Source: Labrenzia sp. DG1229
GTDB taxonomy: Bacteria; Pseudomonadota; Alphaproteobacteria; Rhizobiales; Stappiaceae
Direction of reading: 5' to 3'
Assembly (NCBI RefSeq): GCF_000521215.1
Contig: NZ_KI928916.1
Coordinates: 95,375-159,374, forward strand
DNA length: 64,000 nt
Shown here piece by piece: positions 8,893 to 19,395 of this stretch (its first letter is position 1; every line of letters begins with the position of its first letter). The notes under the pieces were generated by a model. The model was not told the DNA's origin. It was given only the letters and a program-made list of their open reading frames with translations, and ran no database searches. The translations under genes and the position numbers were made by a program.

Positions 8893-9633
8893 CTAGAGCC
8901 CGGCCCCTTGGGCAACCTGTTCCAGCGCCATGTCCTTTTCACGCGCCGCCTTGCGTTCCGAGTACCTGTCGACCAGATAATCCGATCTGCCGCGAACGAG
9001 ATAGGTGAATTTCATCAATTCCTCGATGACGTCTACGACACGATCATAGAGCGGCGAAGGCCTCATGCGGCCTTCATCATCGAACTCCTGGTAGGCCTTG
9101 GGCACCGATGACTGGTTCGGGATCGTCACCATGCGCATCCACCTGCCGAGAACACGCATCTGATTGACCGCGTTGAACGACTGCGATCCGCCGGAAACCT
9201 GCATCAGCGCAAGCGTTTTCCCTTGCGTGGGCCTGATCGCGCCCGTACTGAGCGGGATCCAGTCGATCTGGGATTTCAGGACGCCAGTCATCGCGCCATG
9301 GCGCTCCGGCGAACACCAGACCTGTGCTTCCGACCATGTACAGGCCTCACGCAATTCGGCGACCTTGGGATGATCGATGCCAACATCGTCCGGCAGCGGC
9401 AGACCTGAAGGATCAAATACCCTTGCTTCGGCACCAAATGCCTTGAGCAGTCTTTCAGCTTCCAACGCCAGAAAGCGGCTGTAAGAACGTTCGCGCAACG
9501 ATCCGTAAAGCAGAAGGACACGGGGCCGGTGAGTTTCATGCCCGGCAGCGTCCCGATGCGAAGGTGCTATCGCGCCTATGTCGATGGATGAAACATTCGG
9601 CAGATCGGTTGCATTCAATAAAGGGTCAGTCAT
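8893..9633 (-). CDS. arsH: ArsH, NADPH-dependent FMN reductase for organoarsenical detoxification
   Basis: A 246-residue flavodoxin-fold protein: [27 protein letters not shown] is the FMN-phosphate loop region ([14 protein letters not shown]), followed by [49 protein letters not shown] and [15 protein letters not shown], the ArsH hallmarks. ArsH oxidises trivalent organoarsenicals. ATG 9633 is chosen since it begins within the end of arsC (8-base overlap) and gives the family's usual N terminus; the in-frame upstream codons lie entirely inside arsC. It is the last gene of arsR-arsC-arsH. Confidence 0.95.
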   Translation of the reverse strand: MTDPLLNATDLPNVSSIDIGAIAPSHRDAAGHETHRPRVLLLYGSLRERSYSRFLALEAERLLKAFGAEARVFDPSGLPLPDDVGIDHPKVAELREACTWSEAQVWCSPERHGAMTGVLKSQIDWIPLSTGAIRPTQGKTLALMQVSGGSQSFNAVNQMRVLGRWMRMVTIPNQSSVPKAYQEFDDEGRMRPSPLYDRVVDVIEELMKFTYLVRGRSDYLVDRYSERKAAREKDMALEQVAQGAGL

Positions 9634-10039
9634 TCGCAGTACCGGAGGGCACCACTTCCCCGTCTTCCTTGGTGAAGGAACCAAGGTCAGCTGGAAGAAG
9701 GTCCATAACCTTTTCAGACGGCCGGCAGAGGCGAACACCCTTTTCGCTGACAACGACTGGTCGATTGATCAGGATCGGATGCTCCAGCATGAAGTCGATC
9801 AGCTGATCATCGGACCACTTGTCCTCGCCAAGTCCCAGCTCATCATAAGGCGTACCCTTCTGGCGCAGGAGGTCCCTCACTGAACAGCCCATGCGCCCAA
9901 TCAGGTCGACAAGTTTCTCCCGCTTGGGCGGAGTTTTCAGGTATTCTATGACATCAGGTTCCACACCCGATTTTCGGATCATTTCCAGGGTATTGCGCGA
10001 TGTTCCGCATTTCGGATTGTGGTAGATCGTAATGGTCAT
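9626..10039 (-). CDS. arsC: Glutaredoxin-type arsenate reductase ArsC
   Basis: A 137-residue cytosolic arsenate reductase using glutathione and glutaredoxin. The active cysteine is in [13 protein letters not shown] near the N terminus. The distal arginine region is [18 protein letters not shown], and [14 protein letters not shown] is also conserved. Length fits the family. It lies 15 bp after arsR and overlaps arsH, so the three are one transcript. It makes arsenite, which normally needs an exporter; none is encoded nearby. Confidence 0.95.
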   Translation of the reverse strand: MTITIYHNPKCGTSRNTLEMIRKSGVEPDVIEYLKTPPKREKLVDLIGRMGCSVRDLLRQKGTPYDELGLGEDKWSDDQLIDFMLEHPILINRPVVVSEKGVRLCRPSEKVMDLLPADLGSFTKEDGEVVPSGTAND

Positions 10040-10054
10040 TTTGGTCCTGTTTCG

Positions 10055-10393
10055 TCAAAGACTTGATAATTTGATGATATTGGAGTGCGACAGGCCGCAA
10101 ATCTCGGGATTGTTGCCGCAGCAGTCTTCCACCAGGAAACTCAGCAGGCTCTTCATCTGTTCATAGTCGACCGCATAGCGAATATGCCGCCCTTCCCTTT
10201 GCGCATTCAACAGGCCCGCCCGTTCCAGCGTGGTCAGGTGAAATGACATCCGCGTCGGCTGTACATCCAACTTCTCCGCGATCGTGCCCGACGGCAGTCC
10301 CAATGGTCCATGCGTGACGAGAAGCCTGAAAGCTGCAAGTCGATCTTCCTGTGCGAGCGCACCCAACGCTGATATGGCTGCCTGTTCATTCAT
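10055..10393 (-). CDS. arsR: ArsR-family arsenic-responsive repressor
   Basis: A 112-residue winged-helix repressor: LGALAQEDRLAAFRLLV, LPSGTIAEKLDVQPTRMSFHLTTLERAGLL (helix-turn-helix within IAEKLDVQPTRMSFHL) and REGRHIRYAVDY. It lacks the classical CVC motif in the DNA-recognition helix. Instead it has clustered C-terminal cysteines (EDCCGNNPEIC), the arrangement of the type-2 arsenite site known from Acidithiobacillus ArsR. A palindrome sits 11 bp upstream of the start, consistent with autorepression. Confidence 0.93.
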   Translation of the reverse strand: MNEQAAISALGALAQEDRLAAFRLLVTHGPLGLPSGTIAEKLDVQPTRMSFHLTTLERAGLLNAQREGRHIRYAVDYEQMKSLLSFLVEDCCGNNPEICGLSHSNIIKLSSL

Positions 10394-10403
10394 ATTTCGA
10401 CCT

Positions 10404-10419
10404 TACAAGAAATCTTGTA
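10404..10419. promoter_or_regulatory. Probable ArsR operator
   Basis: A perfect inverted repeat TACAAGA-AA-TCTTGTA located 11 bp upstream of the arsR start codon. Position and symmetry fit the binding site of a dimeric ArsR repressor controlling arsRCH. Binding is inferred from location. Confidence 0.7.
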
Positions 10420-10458
10420 GTTTGCAACGCACAATAGTGTCGCACTCTATCGATCTTC

Positions 10459-11007
10459 TCACATGGCAGCAGCGGCCCGTGCTGCCTGATCGTAGTTTCC
10501 AGAGACCAGCCGCATAGTGGCAGCCAACCGGGAAAGCTCGCTTTCATCGAGGCCCAGCGCCTTCATTGGCTCGACCAGTAGCGCTTCCCTCAATCTCCTG
10601 TATTCCAGGCAGGCTTTCTCACCCTTCGAGGTAATTTCCGCGGTTTTTTCCTTGCCGCGACGACCGGAACTGATCAGTCCGGCTTTTACGAGTTTCTTCA
10701 GCGCATAGGTGACCGTATGCGTGTCCTCGATATTCAGGACCAGGCAGATATCGGAAAGCGTTTTTGCGCGACCGCGATGATTGACCGTGTGCAATACCAG
10801 CACATCCAGCGGGCCGAGGCCCTCCGAGCCACTGGCCGCCATGCAGCGGACCATCCATCGATGATAGGCATTGACCATCATCGTTACGGCAAATTCGATT
10901 TCAGAAAGTGCCGGCATCGCTCCGGAGGCCAGATGAGCCGCCGAAACCACCGGTCCGATGGCTGCACCGGTGTCCGGTTTGGTCTTTGGGGTGGATTTCT
11001 CGCTCAA
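10459..11007 (-). CDS. MarR-type winged-helix transcriptional regulator
   Basis: A 182-residue predicted MarR-fold regulator. An N-terminal flexible stretch (about 30 residues) is followed by helices and a wHTH around residues 80-140: LGPLDVLVLHTVNHRGRAKTLSDICLVLN, IEDTHTVTYALKKLVKAGLI and a wing SSGRRGKEKTAEIT. The substitution of the usual MarR recognition helix by EDTHTVTYALKKL is typical of a proteobacterial subgroup of unknown effector. It stands alone between the ars operon and a divergent glycosyltransferase gene, which may be a target. Confidence 0.82.
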   Translation of the reverse strand: MSEKSTPKTKPDTGAAIGPVVSAAHLASGAMPALSEIEFAVTMMVNAYHRWMVRCMAASGSEGLGPLDVLVLHTVNHRGRAKTLSDICLVLNIEDTHTVTYALKKLVKAGLISSGRRGKEKTAEITSKGEKACLEYRRLREALLVEPMKALGLDESELSRLAATMRLVSGNYDQAARAAAAM

Positions 11008-11158
11008 ACGTCAGACTTTCAGGGTTCGGATCCTTAAAACAGCTTCAATAGCTTAGCGACAATCCACCGGAGCTGAAATCCCCGACGAAGATAAACTTTC
11101 CTCATGCAACTGAATTGTCTAGCTTTCACTCTCAAGCGATCAACCAGGATCTGATGGC

Positions 11159-12625
11159 GTGCAGCTGGCAGAAAGAGAAAAACCAACCAACCCTGCCGCA
11201 GGTATCCTGCTAGTCGTCATTTTGATGATAGCCGCCTTCCTCCGATTTTACGAACTGGACAGAACCAGCCTGTGGTATGATGAGGCGGTCTCGTGGAGCC
11301 AGTCGAAGGGAACCTTGGCCGAACTCCTGACATCGGTGACCGCAGACAACTATCCACCGCTGCACAATGTCATTTTGTGGCTCGCCATGCCATTGATTGG
11401 AGACAGTGAAATGGCGTTGCGGATGCCCTCGGCAGCTCTGGGCGTCCTCGCTGTCTGGTTTGTCTACCTGATCGGAAAGCACCTTGCAGGACGGGAAGCC
11501 GGACTGCTCGCCGCAGCCTTGCTGGCGCTGTCGCCGCTTCACATCTGGTATTCTACGGAAGCCCGCATGTATGCCTTGCTGGCGGCATGCGGCTTCGTCT
11601 TTCTGTTTGCTGTACTGAAGGTCCTTCAGCGACCTTCATCGTTGTGGATCACACTTCTGGTTTTTGGCGGCACCTGCTTTCTCTACAGCCATGTCTACGC
11701 ACTGTTCGCCTTTGCCGGTGTCGGTATTGTCTGCGCGAGTTTTGCGCTCGCCCAAATCCGCAGCACGAAGAGCCTAGCCGGAAACAATGCAGTCGTGGCG
11801 TGTCAGGCAATGGCTGCCAGCACGATTTCGTTTTTGCCGTGGCTATATCTGATTCTGAAACGCGCCCGGTCAGTCGCCGATGAAGGTTTCTGGATTGCCT
11901 ATCCTGATCTTCCGTTTCTGGAAACGCTGGTCTTCGGGCTTGCTGGCTCGTTGGCTTTGTTCTGGGTGCTGACTGGTTTGGCCCTCACCGGTGTCCTGAT
12001 GGCCTTTTTCAGTCCGCCCCGAACAAATGCAGATGCTTCCGCACCACGCCAAGAGATCATGGTCTGCCTCGCCTACACTCTGGGGCCAGCAGTCCTCGCC
12101 TATCTATATTCCGTGCTTCTGCAACCAATCCTGTTCGACAGGTATCTGATCGCCGCATGGCCCGGATTGATCGTGCTCGCTGCGGTTGGAGCCACCCGGT
12201 TGCTTCCCCGTCTGGCGCCTGTCGCTCTTGTCGGTGTCGCGATAGTGCTGACCTATCCGCAGCTGGAATTCACCCTGAACACCAAGATCCGGCCGGAATG
12301 GCGTCAAATCGCTGAATATTTTGAGGAAAACAGCGGTCCGGAAGACCGGCTGCTCCTTTACAAGGGCTTTGCCGCACCGGTTCTCAGCTACTACCTGCGC
12401 CGCCCCGACCAATTCGAAGCCGTAGAATCGCTCGACCAATTGAACGAAAGCTTGGGAGCGCAAAAAGAACCAACCACGTGGTTGCTGCTGGTTCACAGCA
12501 ATGAGCAAGAAACTTCAGAAGCAACCGAAATCTTCCTCAGCAACGGCGGGAGCGAGGCTATCCGGGCATTCGGTTGGGGAGCAAGCGGACTCACCCTCCT
12601 GACATCGAACCAGAACACACGCTGA
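11159..12625 (+). CDS. GT-C membrane glycosyltransferase (family 39, PMT/ArnT-like)
   Basis: A 488-residue polytopic membrane protein with roughly eleven hydrophobic segments. The first luminal loop contains LWYDEAVSW, placing the acidic pair expected of GT-C polyprenyl-phosphate-sugar transferases. PPLHNVILWLAMPLIGDSEMALR and LLALSPLHIWYSTEARMYAL are typical of bacterial family-39 proteins. The start is GTG 11159 with AGGAT about 9 bases upstream; an ATG at 11154 is out of frame. The acceptor and sugar are unknown. No lipid A or capsule genes are adjacent. Confidence 0.85.
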   Translation: MQLAEREKPTNPAAGILLVVILMIAAFLRFYELDRTSLWYDEAVSWSQSKGTLAELLTSVTADNYPPLHNVILWLAMPLIGDSEMALRMPSAALGVLAVWFVYLIGKHLAGREAGLLAAALLALSPLHIWYSTEARMYALLAACGFVFLFAVLKVLQRPSSLWITLLVFGGTCFLYSHVYALFAFAGVGIVCASFALAQIRSTKSLAGNNAVVACQAMAASTISFLPWLYLILKRARSVADEGFWIAYPDLPFLETLVFGLAGSLALFWVLTGLALTGVLMAFFSPPRTNADASAPRQEIMVCLAYTLGPAVLAYLYSVLLQPILFDRYLIAAWPGLIVLAAVGATRLLPRLAPVALVGVAIVLTYPQLEFTLNTKIRPEWRQIAEYFEENSGPEDRLLLYKGFAAPVLSYYLRRPDQFEAVESLDQLNESLGAQKEPTTWLLLVHSNEQETSEATEIFLSNGGSEAIRAFGWGASGLTLLTSNQNTR

Positions 12626-12796
12626 TCAGTCTTCAAAACGATACCGTATCGGGTGCAAAGACATTCGCGAGTGACCTTTAACAGATTTTCATCGACAATT
12701 TATCGATAAAGTGTCATTGTAAATCGAAACCGAAATTCAAATTGCGTTGTCGCTCCACGCGACTGGCGAACGACCGGCAGGACAAAGGGATAGAAA

Positions 12797-15700
12797 ATGA
12801 CATCCAAGTGGGACTTCTGGATCGACCGAGGTGGCACATTCACCGATATTGTCGGACGCGCACCTGATGGCACTCTCCACCCGCACAAGGTTCTGTCTGA
12901 AAATCCCGAAGCGTACCGGGACGCAGCCATTCAGGGAATTCGCGAGATTCTCGGCGTGGATGCCGGTGCCGCGATTCCGTCGGAGAAAATCGCGACGGTG
13001 AAGATGGGAACGACCGTTGCCACCAACGCCCTTCTGGAGCGCAAGGGTGAGCGCACGTCACTCTTCATCACCAGGGGTTTCCGCGACGCGCTTGAAATCG
13101 GCTACCAGGCTCGTCCGAAGATTTTTGCCAAGGAAATCATCAAGCCTGAACTCCTATACGAAAGTGTTCATGAGGTTCCGGAGCGGGTCCGTGCGGACGG
13201 CATAGTGGAATTGGTCATTGATGAAGATAGTGCCCGAACGCAAATGCAGTCGGCCTGGGACGACGGTATCCGCTCCATTGCGATTGTCCTGATGCACGCC
13301 TACGCCTTTCCGGCGCACGAACAGATCCTGAAAAGGACCGCAGAAGAGATCGGGTTTCCGCAAATTTCGGTTTCGCACGAGGTTTCGCCGCTGATGAAGC
13401 TGGTCGGCCGCGGTGACACGACGGTGGTGGACGCCTATCTCTCCCCGATCCTGCGCCGATATGTCGACCAGGTGCAGCAGGAGCTTGGACAAGGCCCCAG
13501 GCTGATGTTCATGCAATCTTCAGGTGGCCTGACCGCCGCGGATCTGTTTCAGGGAAAAGACGCGATCCTCTCCGGCCCCGCAGGAGGCGTGGTCGGCGCA
13601 GTGGAAACCTCCCGCATGGCCGGGTTCGAGAAGATCATCGGCTTCGACATGGGCGGAACCTCCACCGACGTCTGTCATTTCGACGGTGAATACGAGCGCG
13701 CCTTCGAGACCGAAGTTGCCGGTGTCCGCATGCGCGCGCCGATGATGATGATCCACACGGTTGCTGCCGGCGGCGGCTCCATCCTGCACTACACGGACGG
13801 GCGGTTTCAGGCAGGACCGGATTCTGCCGGCGCGAACCCCGGCCCGGCCTGCTACCGTCGTGGTGGTCCGCTCACTGTGACCGACGCCAATCTGATGACC
13901 GGCAAGCTCGCACCCGAGTTTTTTCCGAAGATTTTCGGACCGAACCAGGATCAACCACTCGATGGAGAGGTTGTCCGGCGGAAATTCACGGATCTTGCCA
14001 ATGAGATAGGCGATGGCCGTTCGCCCGAAGAGGTCGCCGACGGTTTCTTGAAGATTGCCGTTGAGAACATGGCCAATGCCATCAAGAAAATCTCGGTGCA
14101 GCGCGGTTATGACGTCACAGAATACGCGCTGACATGTTTTGGCGGTGCGGGCGGTCAGACCGGCTGCCGCGTTGCAGACAGCCTCGGCATGAAAACCGTT
14201 ATTCTGCACCCGTTTTCCGGCATTTTGTCGGCTTATGGCATGGGGCTCGCGGATATCCGTGCCGACCGTCAGAAGGCGGTTGTCAAGGTATTGACCGAAG
14301 AGCTGATGCCGGAATTGCACGTTTTGCGGGATCAGCTCGCAATAGTGACGGAAGCAGAGCTGGAACGTCAGCAGATTGCCAAACACCAACGCCACACGAC
14401 TGCAACCGTTCACCTGCGCTATGACGGCACGGATACACCTTTACCTGTTCACTTGAGCACGGTCGGAAAAATGCGCGCGGCGTTTGAGGAGTCTCACAAG
14501 AAGCAATTCGGTTTTGCTTGCGACAACAAACCTGTGGTCGTCGAAGCGATGGAAGTGGAAACGGCAGGCGGTGGCGCAGGCCTGGTCGAACCAGATCTCG
14601 ACCTGCAACCCCACGAAGCAGTTCCGGCAACATCGACAAGAACCTATTCGGAAGGTGCGTGGCATGACGCCGGCATCTACCGGCGCGAAACCCTGAAGCC
14701 CGGCATGAAGGTTCCAGGGCCAGCCGTAATCATCGAATCCCACGCGACAATTGCGGTGGAAGACGGATGGCAGGCCGAGATCAACACCAAAGACCATGTT
14801 GTCTTGAACCGGGTGGTGCCGCTGAAGCGTGCCGATGCCATCGGCACGCATGCGGATCCGGTGATGCTTGAGGTCTTCAACAACCTCTTCATGTCGATCG
14901 CCGAGCAGATGGGCGTCACGCTGCAAAACACGGCCTACTCGGTCAATATCAAGGAACGCCTGGATTTTTCCTGTGCCGTCTTCAATGCAGATGGTGCCCT
15001 GGTCGCCAATGCACCACACATGCCGGTTCATCTGGGTTCCATGGATCGTTCCGTCGAAACAATCATCAAGCTGAATAAGGGCAAGATAAAACCGGGTGAC
15101 GTCTTTGCCCTGAACGCGCCCTATAATGGCGGAACACACCTGCCCGATATCACAGTAGTCTCCCCTGTTTTCGATGACGACGGCGAAGACATCCTGTTCT
15201 GGTCTGCCTCTCGCGGCCACCATGCGGATGTTGGGGGATCCGCTCCGGGCTCCATGACACCCCGCGCCACGAAAGTGGATGAAGAGGGGGTCCTCTTCGA
15301 CAATTTCAAGATTGTCGACGAAGGTCGTTTCTGTGAGCAGGAATTGATCGATCTGCTGACCAATCACCCCTACCCGGCGCGAAATCCGCATCAGAACGTG
15401 GCTGACCTTTCCGCACAGATTGCCGCGAATGAAAAGGGTGTTCAGGAACTCAGGAAAATGGTGGCGCATTTCGGACTGGACGTCGTCCAGGCCTATATGG
15501 GCCACGTGCAGGATAATGCTGAAGAAAGTGTTCGCCGGGTGATCGAAGCCTTGAAGGATTCCGAATATGTCTACCCGACAGACCAGGGATCCGAGATTCG
15601 CGTCAAGATTACCGTCGACAAGGAGCTTCGCGAAGCCACGGTCGATTTCACGGGTACGTCACCGGTCAAGCCGAACAATTTCAACGCTCCGGAACCCGTT

Positions 15701-16381
15701 ACACGAGCAGCAATCTTGTATTGCTTCCGCGTGATGGTTGAAGGCGACATTCCGATGAATGCCGGATGTCTCAAACCGATCCACATCATCATTCCGGACG
15801 ACTGCATGCTGCGCCCTTCCTACCCGGCCGCCGTCGTTGCGGGAAACGTGGAAACGTCGCAGCATGTCACGAACACGGTCTTTGCAGCGCTCGGTGCCAT
15901 GGCCAACGCGCAAGGCACGATGAACAATCTGACATTTGGCAACGACACCTATCAATACTACGAAACCATCTGTTCGGGTTCACCGGCTGGACCCGGGTTC
16001 AACGGTACCGATGGCGTTCACACCCACATGACAAATTCACGCCTGACCGATCCGGAGGTTCTGGAATTCCGGTTTCCTGTTCTCCTGGAAGATTTCCATA
16101 TCAGGAAGGGGTCTGGCGGTAGGGGAAAATGGTCTGCCGGCGACGGCACATGGCGAACAGTGCGCTTCCTTGAAAAAATGGACTGCGCCATCCTGTCCTC
16201 GCACCGGACAATCAGGCCCAAAGGCATGAACGGCGGTGAAGACGGAGAACTGGGTCGAACCCAGGTACGTCGCCTCGATGGCTCGATAGAAGTGCTGGAA
16301 GGCTGCGATCAGACGGTACTCGAAGCTGGCGAGGCTGTTACAGTCATTACACCCACAGCAGGCGGCTGGGGCAAATCGTAA
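12797..16381 (+). CDS. oplAH: 5-oxoprolinase (ATP-hydrolysing), fused HyuA-HyuB
   Basis: A 1194-residue fused enzyme that opens 5-oxo-L-proline to L-glutamate with ATP. The N-terminal Hydant_A_N region begins [19 protein letters not shown] (phosphate-binding loop), continues with [17 protein letters not shown], and the actin-like core has [11 protein letters not shown] and AAGGGSI. The HyuB half starts near residue 690 ([59 protein letters not shown]) and ends with FRMGAGGKG-like [17 protein letters not shown]. Fusion and length match eukaryote-like and many alphaproteobacterial oxoprolinases. AAAGGGA lies at proper distance before ATG 12797. A terminator follows, so it is monocistronic. Confidence 0.93.
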   Translation: MTSKWDFWIDRGGTFTDIVGRAPDGTLHPHKVLSENPEAYRDAAIQGIREILGVDAGAAIPSEKIATVKMGTTVATNALLERKGERTSLFITRGFRDALEIGYQARPKIFAKEIIKPELLYESVHEVPERVRADGIVELVIDEDSARTQMQSAWDDGIRSIAIVLMHAYAFPAHEQILKRTAEEIGFPQISVSHEVSPLMKLVGRGDTTVVDAYLSPILRRYVDQVQQELGQGPRLMFMQSSGGLTAADLFQGKDAILSGPAGGVVGAVETSRMAGFEKIIGFDMGGTSTDVCHFDGEYERAFETEVAGVRMRAPMMMIHTVAAGGGSILHYTDGRFQAGPDSAGANPGPACYRRGGPLTVTDANLMTGKLAPEFFPKIFGPNQDQPLDGEVVRRKFTDLANEIGDGRSPEEVADGFLKIAVENMANAIKKISVQRGYDVTEYALTCFGGAGGQTGCRVADSLGMKTVILHPFSGILSAYGMGLADIRADRQKAVVKVLTEELMPELHVLRDQLAIVTEAELERQQIAKHQRHTTATVHLRYDGTDTPLPVHLSTVGKMRAAFEESHKKQFGFACDNKPVVVEAMEVETAGGGAGLVEPDLDLQPHEAVPATSTRTYSEGAWHDAGIYRRETLKPGMKVPGPAVIIESHATIAVEDGWQAEINTKDHVVLNRVVPLKRADAIGTHADPVMLEVFNNLFMSIAEQMGVTLQNTAYSVNIKERLDFSCAVFNADGALVANAPHMPVHLGSMDRSVETIIKLNKGKIKPGDVFALNAPYNGGTHLPDITVVSPVFDDDGEDILFWSASRGHHADVGGSAPGSMTPRATKVDEEGVLFDNFKIVDEGRFCEQELIDLLTNHPYPARNPHQNVADLSAQIAANEKGVQELRKMVAHFGLDVVQAYMGHVQDNAEESVRRVIEALKDSEYVYPTDQGSEIRVKITVDKELREATVDFTGTSPVKPNNFNAPEPVTRAAILYCFRVMVEGDIPMNAGCLKPIHIIIPDDCMLRPSYPAAVVAGNVETSQHVTNTVFAALGAMANAQGTMNNLTFGNDTYQYYETICSGSPAGPGFNGTDGVHTHMTNSRLTDPEVLEFRFPVLLEDFHIRKGSGGRGKWSAGDGTWRTVRFLEKMDCAILSSHRTIRPKGMNGGEDGELGRTQVRRLDGSIEVLEGCDQTVLEAGEAVTVITPTAGGWGKS

Positions 16382-16407
16382 CCGGGTTCTGCCGATCAAA
16401 CGACACG

Positions 16408-16440
16408 AACGGCCGCAATCTTTGCGGCCGTTTTGTCTTG
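16408..16440 (+). terminator. Rho-independent terminator of the oxoprolinase gene
   Basis: An 11-bp perfect stem AACGGCCGCAA / TTGCGGCCGTT with a TCT loop and a following T-rich stretch, 27 bp after the oplAH stop. Confidence 0.88.
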
Positions 16441-16596
16441 CACGCTAGCCTACGGTTGCATTGACACTTCTACCAGTAAGTGAAAAATACAACTTTAACA
16501 ACAACCAAAATTAACCGAATCTTCAGTGCCCTCTCGTTTAAATTAGTCACATTACGCAACGGCCATAAGGCTTTTACGCGGATTGCGAGAGAAACG

Positions 16597-18354
16597 ATGA
16601 CGCTAGGATCAAATCCGATTTCAAATTCGGTTGCAGCGAAAATTCTCTCACTGGTTGCGTTTCTTTGTATCGGACTGGTCGTCGTTGCCGCGGTTGCAAT
16701 CATTCAAATGAACCTCATCGGCAAGGAACTGGCCAATATTGCGGAAAAGGACATTCCGCTTACCGAGGCTATCAGTCATGTGACCAATCATCAGTTGGAA
16801 CAGGCAGTGCTCGTTGAACGCATGATGCGCATCGCCGGTGTCAGCGATGAAGCTGAAAAATCTCACTTCGGCACGATGAATGCGCATCTTCAGAAACTTG
16901 AAAAAAAAGTCGCAGATGAAATTTTGAAAGCCGAGAAGCTGGCTGAGTACGCGTTGGCCAATTCGAGCACGGAAGTTGAGCGCAAGGAATTTGAAATGGC
17001 GGTCGATCGTTTGAAACAGATCGAGCGGGAATATGCGACATACAAGCTCCATGTCGACGAAATCATGATTTATGTTGAACAGAACGACCTTGAGGCGGCA
17101 AACAAGCTCCTGATCACCCTGGAGGAAGAACAGGAACGTCTTGATCACGAGCTCATCGCCCTGCTTGAAGAAATCGAGGGGTTTACGCTAGCCGCCGCCC
17201 TGGCAGCTGAAGCGCATGAAAAGCAGGCACTTCGTCAGATAACCATCGTTTCGATTGCCACGTTCCTGCTTTGCGGGATCGGTTCGGTTCTCTTTGCCCG
17301 TTTCATGATCTCAAAGCCGCTCAATGAGGTATCCGGAGGACTTTTCGAGCTTGCCAGGGGCAATACGGATGTAAGTGTAAGAGTACGTTCTCGGGATGAA
17401 ATCGGCCAGGTTGCCCGGGCTTTCGAGGTATTCCGGGACAACGTGATCGAAATGAAGCGCCTCCAGGAACAGGCCCGTGAAGAAGAAGCTCAGGCAGAAG
17501 CCGACCGTCGCGAGACTCGTTTTCGGCTGGCCGATGAACTGGAAGGCAAGTTGATGACAAGTTGTGAGGCTGTTGTCACATCGTTGCAGCATCTGTCGGA
17601 TGGCGCTCATCAATTGGCAAAAAACAGCGATGAAACCCTCGAACGCTCCAACACCGTTGCCGCTGCCGCGGAAGAGGCGACAGCATGCGTTCAATCCGTC
17701 GCCTCTGCGTCTGAAGAACTTGCAAGTTCGATCCAGGAAATCAGTCGCCAGATAACGTTCGCCAACACGTCGACCACAAACACGTCAGAGCAGGCGGCAA
17801 CATCGGATCAAACTGTCAGGCAACTCTCCTCAGCCGCGGAAGAAATAACAGAAGTGCTAAAGCTGATCAGCGACATTGCCGACCAGACAAACCTGCTCGC
17901 CCTCAACGCGACAATTGAAGCCGCAAGAGCCGGCGAGGCCGGCAAGGGTTTCGCGGTTGTTGCGTCCGAAGTAAAAGCCCTTGCCAACCAGACTGGCCAG
18001 GCGACCGACCAGATAGGAACACAACTCAGCGGAGTTCAATCAGGGGCAGCCACCTGTTCGGACGCCATTACGAGGGTCGTTACATCCATGAGCGCTATTC
18101 GCGAACAGGTTTCAGGTATCGCGTCGGCGATAGAGGAACAAAACGCGGTGACAGCTGAAATCGCCAAGAATGCATCCGAGGTTGCCCAGGGAAGTGCGGA
18201 TATTTCGATGAACATCACTGAGGTCAATCAGGCGGCACAGGTTTCCGGTGAAAGGGTGAAAGAAGTCGCAGGCCGGGTTGACGACGTATCGACCCAGATC
18301 AACACCATCAGAAATGGTCTCGCCGATTTCCTGGGCCATTTGAGAGCTGCGTGA
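16597..18354 (+). CDS. Methyl-accepting chemotaxis protein
   Basis: A 585-residue transmembrane chemoreceptor: TM1 at about residues 15-38 ([20 protein letters not shown]), a four-helix-bundle-like periplasmic domain rich in Glu/Lys, TM2 at about 208-232, a HAMP domain ([23 protein letters not shown] ... [14 protein letters not shown]) and the C-terminal signalling hairpin with [20 protein letters not shown] and [23 protein letters not shown] 16597 preceded by GAGAGA is preferred to the upstream GTG at 16480, which would add 39 residues before TM1. No CheR-binding pentapeptide is seen at the C terminus. Confidence 0.9.
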   Translation: MTLGSNPISNSVAAKILSLVAFLCIGLVVVAAVAIIQMNLIGKELANIAEKDIPLTEAISHVTNHQLEQAVLVERMMRIAGVSDEAEKSHFGTMNAHLQKLEKKVADEILKAEKLAEYALANSSTEVERKEFEMAVDRLKQIEREYATYKLHVDEIMIYVEQNDLEAANKLLITLEEEQERLDHELIALLEEIEGFTLAAALAAEAHEKQALRQITIVSIATFLLCGIGSVLFARFMISKPLNEVSGGLFELARGNTDVSVRVRSRDEIGQVARAFEVFRDNVIEMKRLQEQAREEEAQAEADRRETRFRLADELEGKLMTSCEAVVTSLQHLSDGAHQLAKNSDETLERSNTVAAAAEEATACVQSVASASEELASSIQEISRQITFANTSTTNTSEQAATSDQTVRQLSSAAEEITEVLKLISDIADQTNLLALNATIEAARAGEAGKGFAVVASEVKALANQTGQATDQIGTQLSGVQSGAATCSDAITRVVTSMSAIREQVSGIASAIEEQNAVTAEIAKNASEVAQGSADISMNITEVNQAAQVSGERVKEVAGRVDDVSTQINTIRNGLADFLGHLRAA

Positions 18355-18365
18355 CGCAACCGGTG

Positions 18366-18402
18366 TGTCCTGAACGGAAGGTCCTCCCGCTCAGGACATT
18401 TT
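18366..18402 (+). terminator. Terminator-like hairpin after the chemoreceptor gene
   Basis: TGTCCTGA and TCAGGACA form an 8-bp stem around a 17-base loop and are followed by TTTT, beginning 12 bp past the stop. It is moderately strong; the large loop lowers confidence. Confidence 0.6.
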
Positions 18403-18415
18403 CGAGCGATGCGTC

Positions 18416-19054
18416 TCAACTCATCTTTGGAAAGTTCATCAGCCTGTGATTCAGATCAGATACGCGCGCACACCGTGTCGACCGTATCTCAACAACCGTT
18501 CTTTCCTTGATCGGTCGTTTGATCGCCTTGCCGGAACTGAATGGCAGATAGATCGCTCCTTCTTCCACCAGTTCATGTACCACGCCTCTTGAAAGTGACA
18601 GCCCTTGTGCCAATACCTTGTCCATTCGCACCGGACACTTCAGCGGATTCAAGATGGTCAGGTTTGATTGAGAACCGTTTTCGCTCGTGCGGGCCTGCAA
18701 CCGTTTTGTGATCGAGAACTCGGGACCATGTCCCAATGCTACACAAGCCGAATTGGCGAGAGGGTTTGAGGCAATTCGGTGCGCAAGTGACGCGTCGTTT
18801 TCCTGAAGTGATACCAGCAGATCACGCGAAATGTTCCCGACCGGTCGTCTTTCGAAGAGGGAGAGGTTCCAGCGATTGTCACATGCAAGACACTTGTAGA
18901 TCAGCCAGGCATCCAATCGGCTACCATTCGCGTTCAGCCGGAATTTACCGGTCGAGGCAAATGAACTGATTGCGCCACAGCGGCGACAGGGGCGTTTGAT
19001 TTGGGGGGATTCGGTTGTCAGGACAGTCCATTCAACACTTGATAACAATGACAT
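18416..19054 (-). CDS. DUF1062-type protein with two zinc-knuckle-like cysteine pairs
   Basis: A 212-residue protein that I assign to DUF1062 from its pattern: PCRRCGAISSFASTGKFRLNANG, then DAWLIYKCLACDNRWNLSL, DLLVSLQENDASLAHRIA, and in the C-terminal third VRMDKVLAQGLSLSRGVVHEL, which resembles an S4-type RNA-binding start. The CxxC pairs could bind one zinc. The combination suggests a nucleic-acid-binding role, but function is unknown. GGAAGACC lies before ATG 19054. Its 3' end faces the chemoreceptor gene. Confidence 0.75.
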   Translation of the reverse strand: MSLLSSVEWTVLTTESPQIKRPCRRCGAISSFASTGKFRLNANGSRLDAWLIYKCLACDNRWNLSLFERRPVGNISRDLLVSLQENDASLAHRIASNPLANSACVALGHGPEFSITKRLQARTSENGSQSNLTILNPLKCPVRMDKVLAQGLSLSRGVVHELVEEGAIYLPFSSGKAIKRPIKERTVVEIRSTRCARVSDLNHRLMNFPKMS

Positions 19055-19393
19055 TCCGTCGGTCTTCCTGCAAAGGGAAGTCCGTCGACGGGCGGTCGGG
19101 ACCCTGCCGGCTGGAGAGCCGGCGGAATTCGGTCTGGCTGTGTTGGATACTCAGGATGTTGTGGCGTATCGGAAAACAATACGGCAAGGCCAAGCCACAC
19201 CGGTCCCGATCCGCCTCATGACGAACAAGTCAATGGGTCACTCCTGCGAGTAACCAGCGGATACGAAGACCGGTCAGAGTGTAGGCAAGACGATCATCCT
19301 GATTGAAAAACGGATGGGCTTAATAGCCGATGGGGGCAAGATGGACAAGAGGCACCAGGAATGCGCGTTCTCCGAGTGTTGCCTTGGCAACAC
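19055..19393. other. Intergenic region, no gene recognised
   Basis: This 339-bp stretch separates the HugZ-like and DUF1062 genes (both minus strand). Several short overlapping frames exist on both strands, but none has a ribosome site or protein-like composition. Its right end (19374-19395) holds a perfect inverted repeat that includes the HugZ stop codon. Confidence 0.5.
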
Positions 19394-19395
19394 TC
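19374..19395. other. Perfect 10-bp inverted repeat spanning the hugZ stop codon
   Basis: GAGTGTTGCC-TT-GGCAACACTC. The stop codon of the minus-strand HugZ-like gene lies at its right edge. There is no T run, so it is a 3'-end stabiliser or Rho-related hairpin rather than an intrinsic terminator. Confidence 0.5.

Noticed and set aside
12699-12710. Palindrome TTTATCGATAAA upstream of the oxoprolinase gene
   Set aside because: Twelve-base palindromes are expected several times in a window this size, and no regulator gene is adjacent to support an operator.
14441-15505. 354-codon minus-strand frame inside the oxoprolinase gene
   Set aside because: It is a shadow of the high-GC coding strand; the plus-strand protein has full family motifs through this interval.
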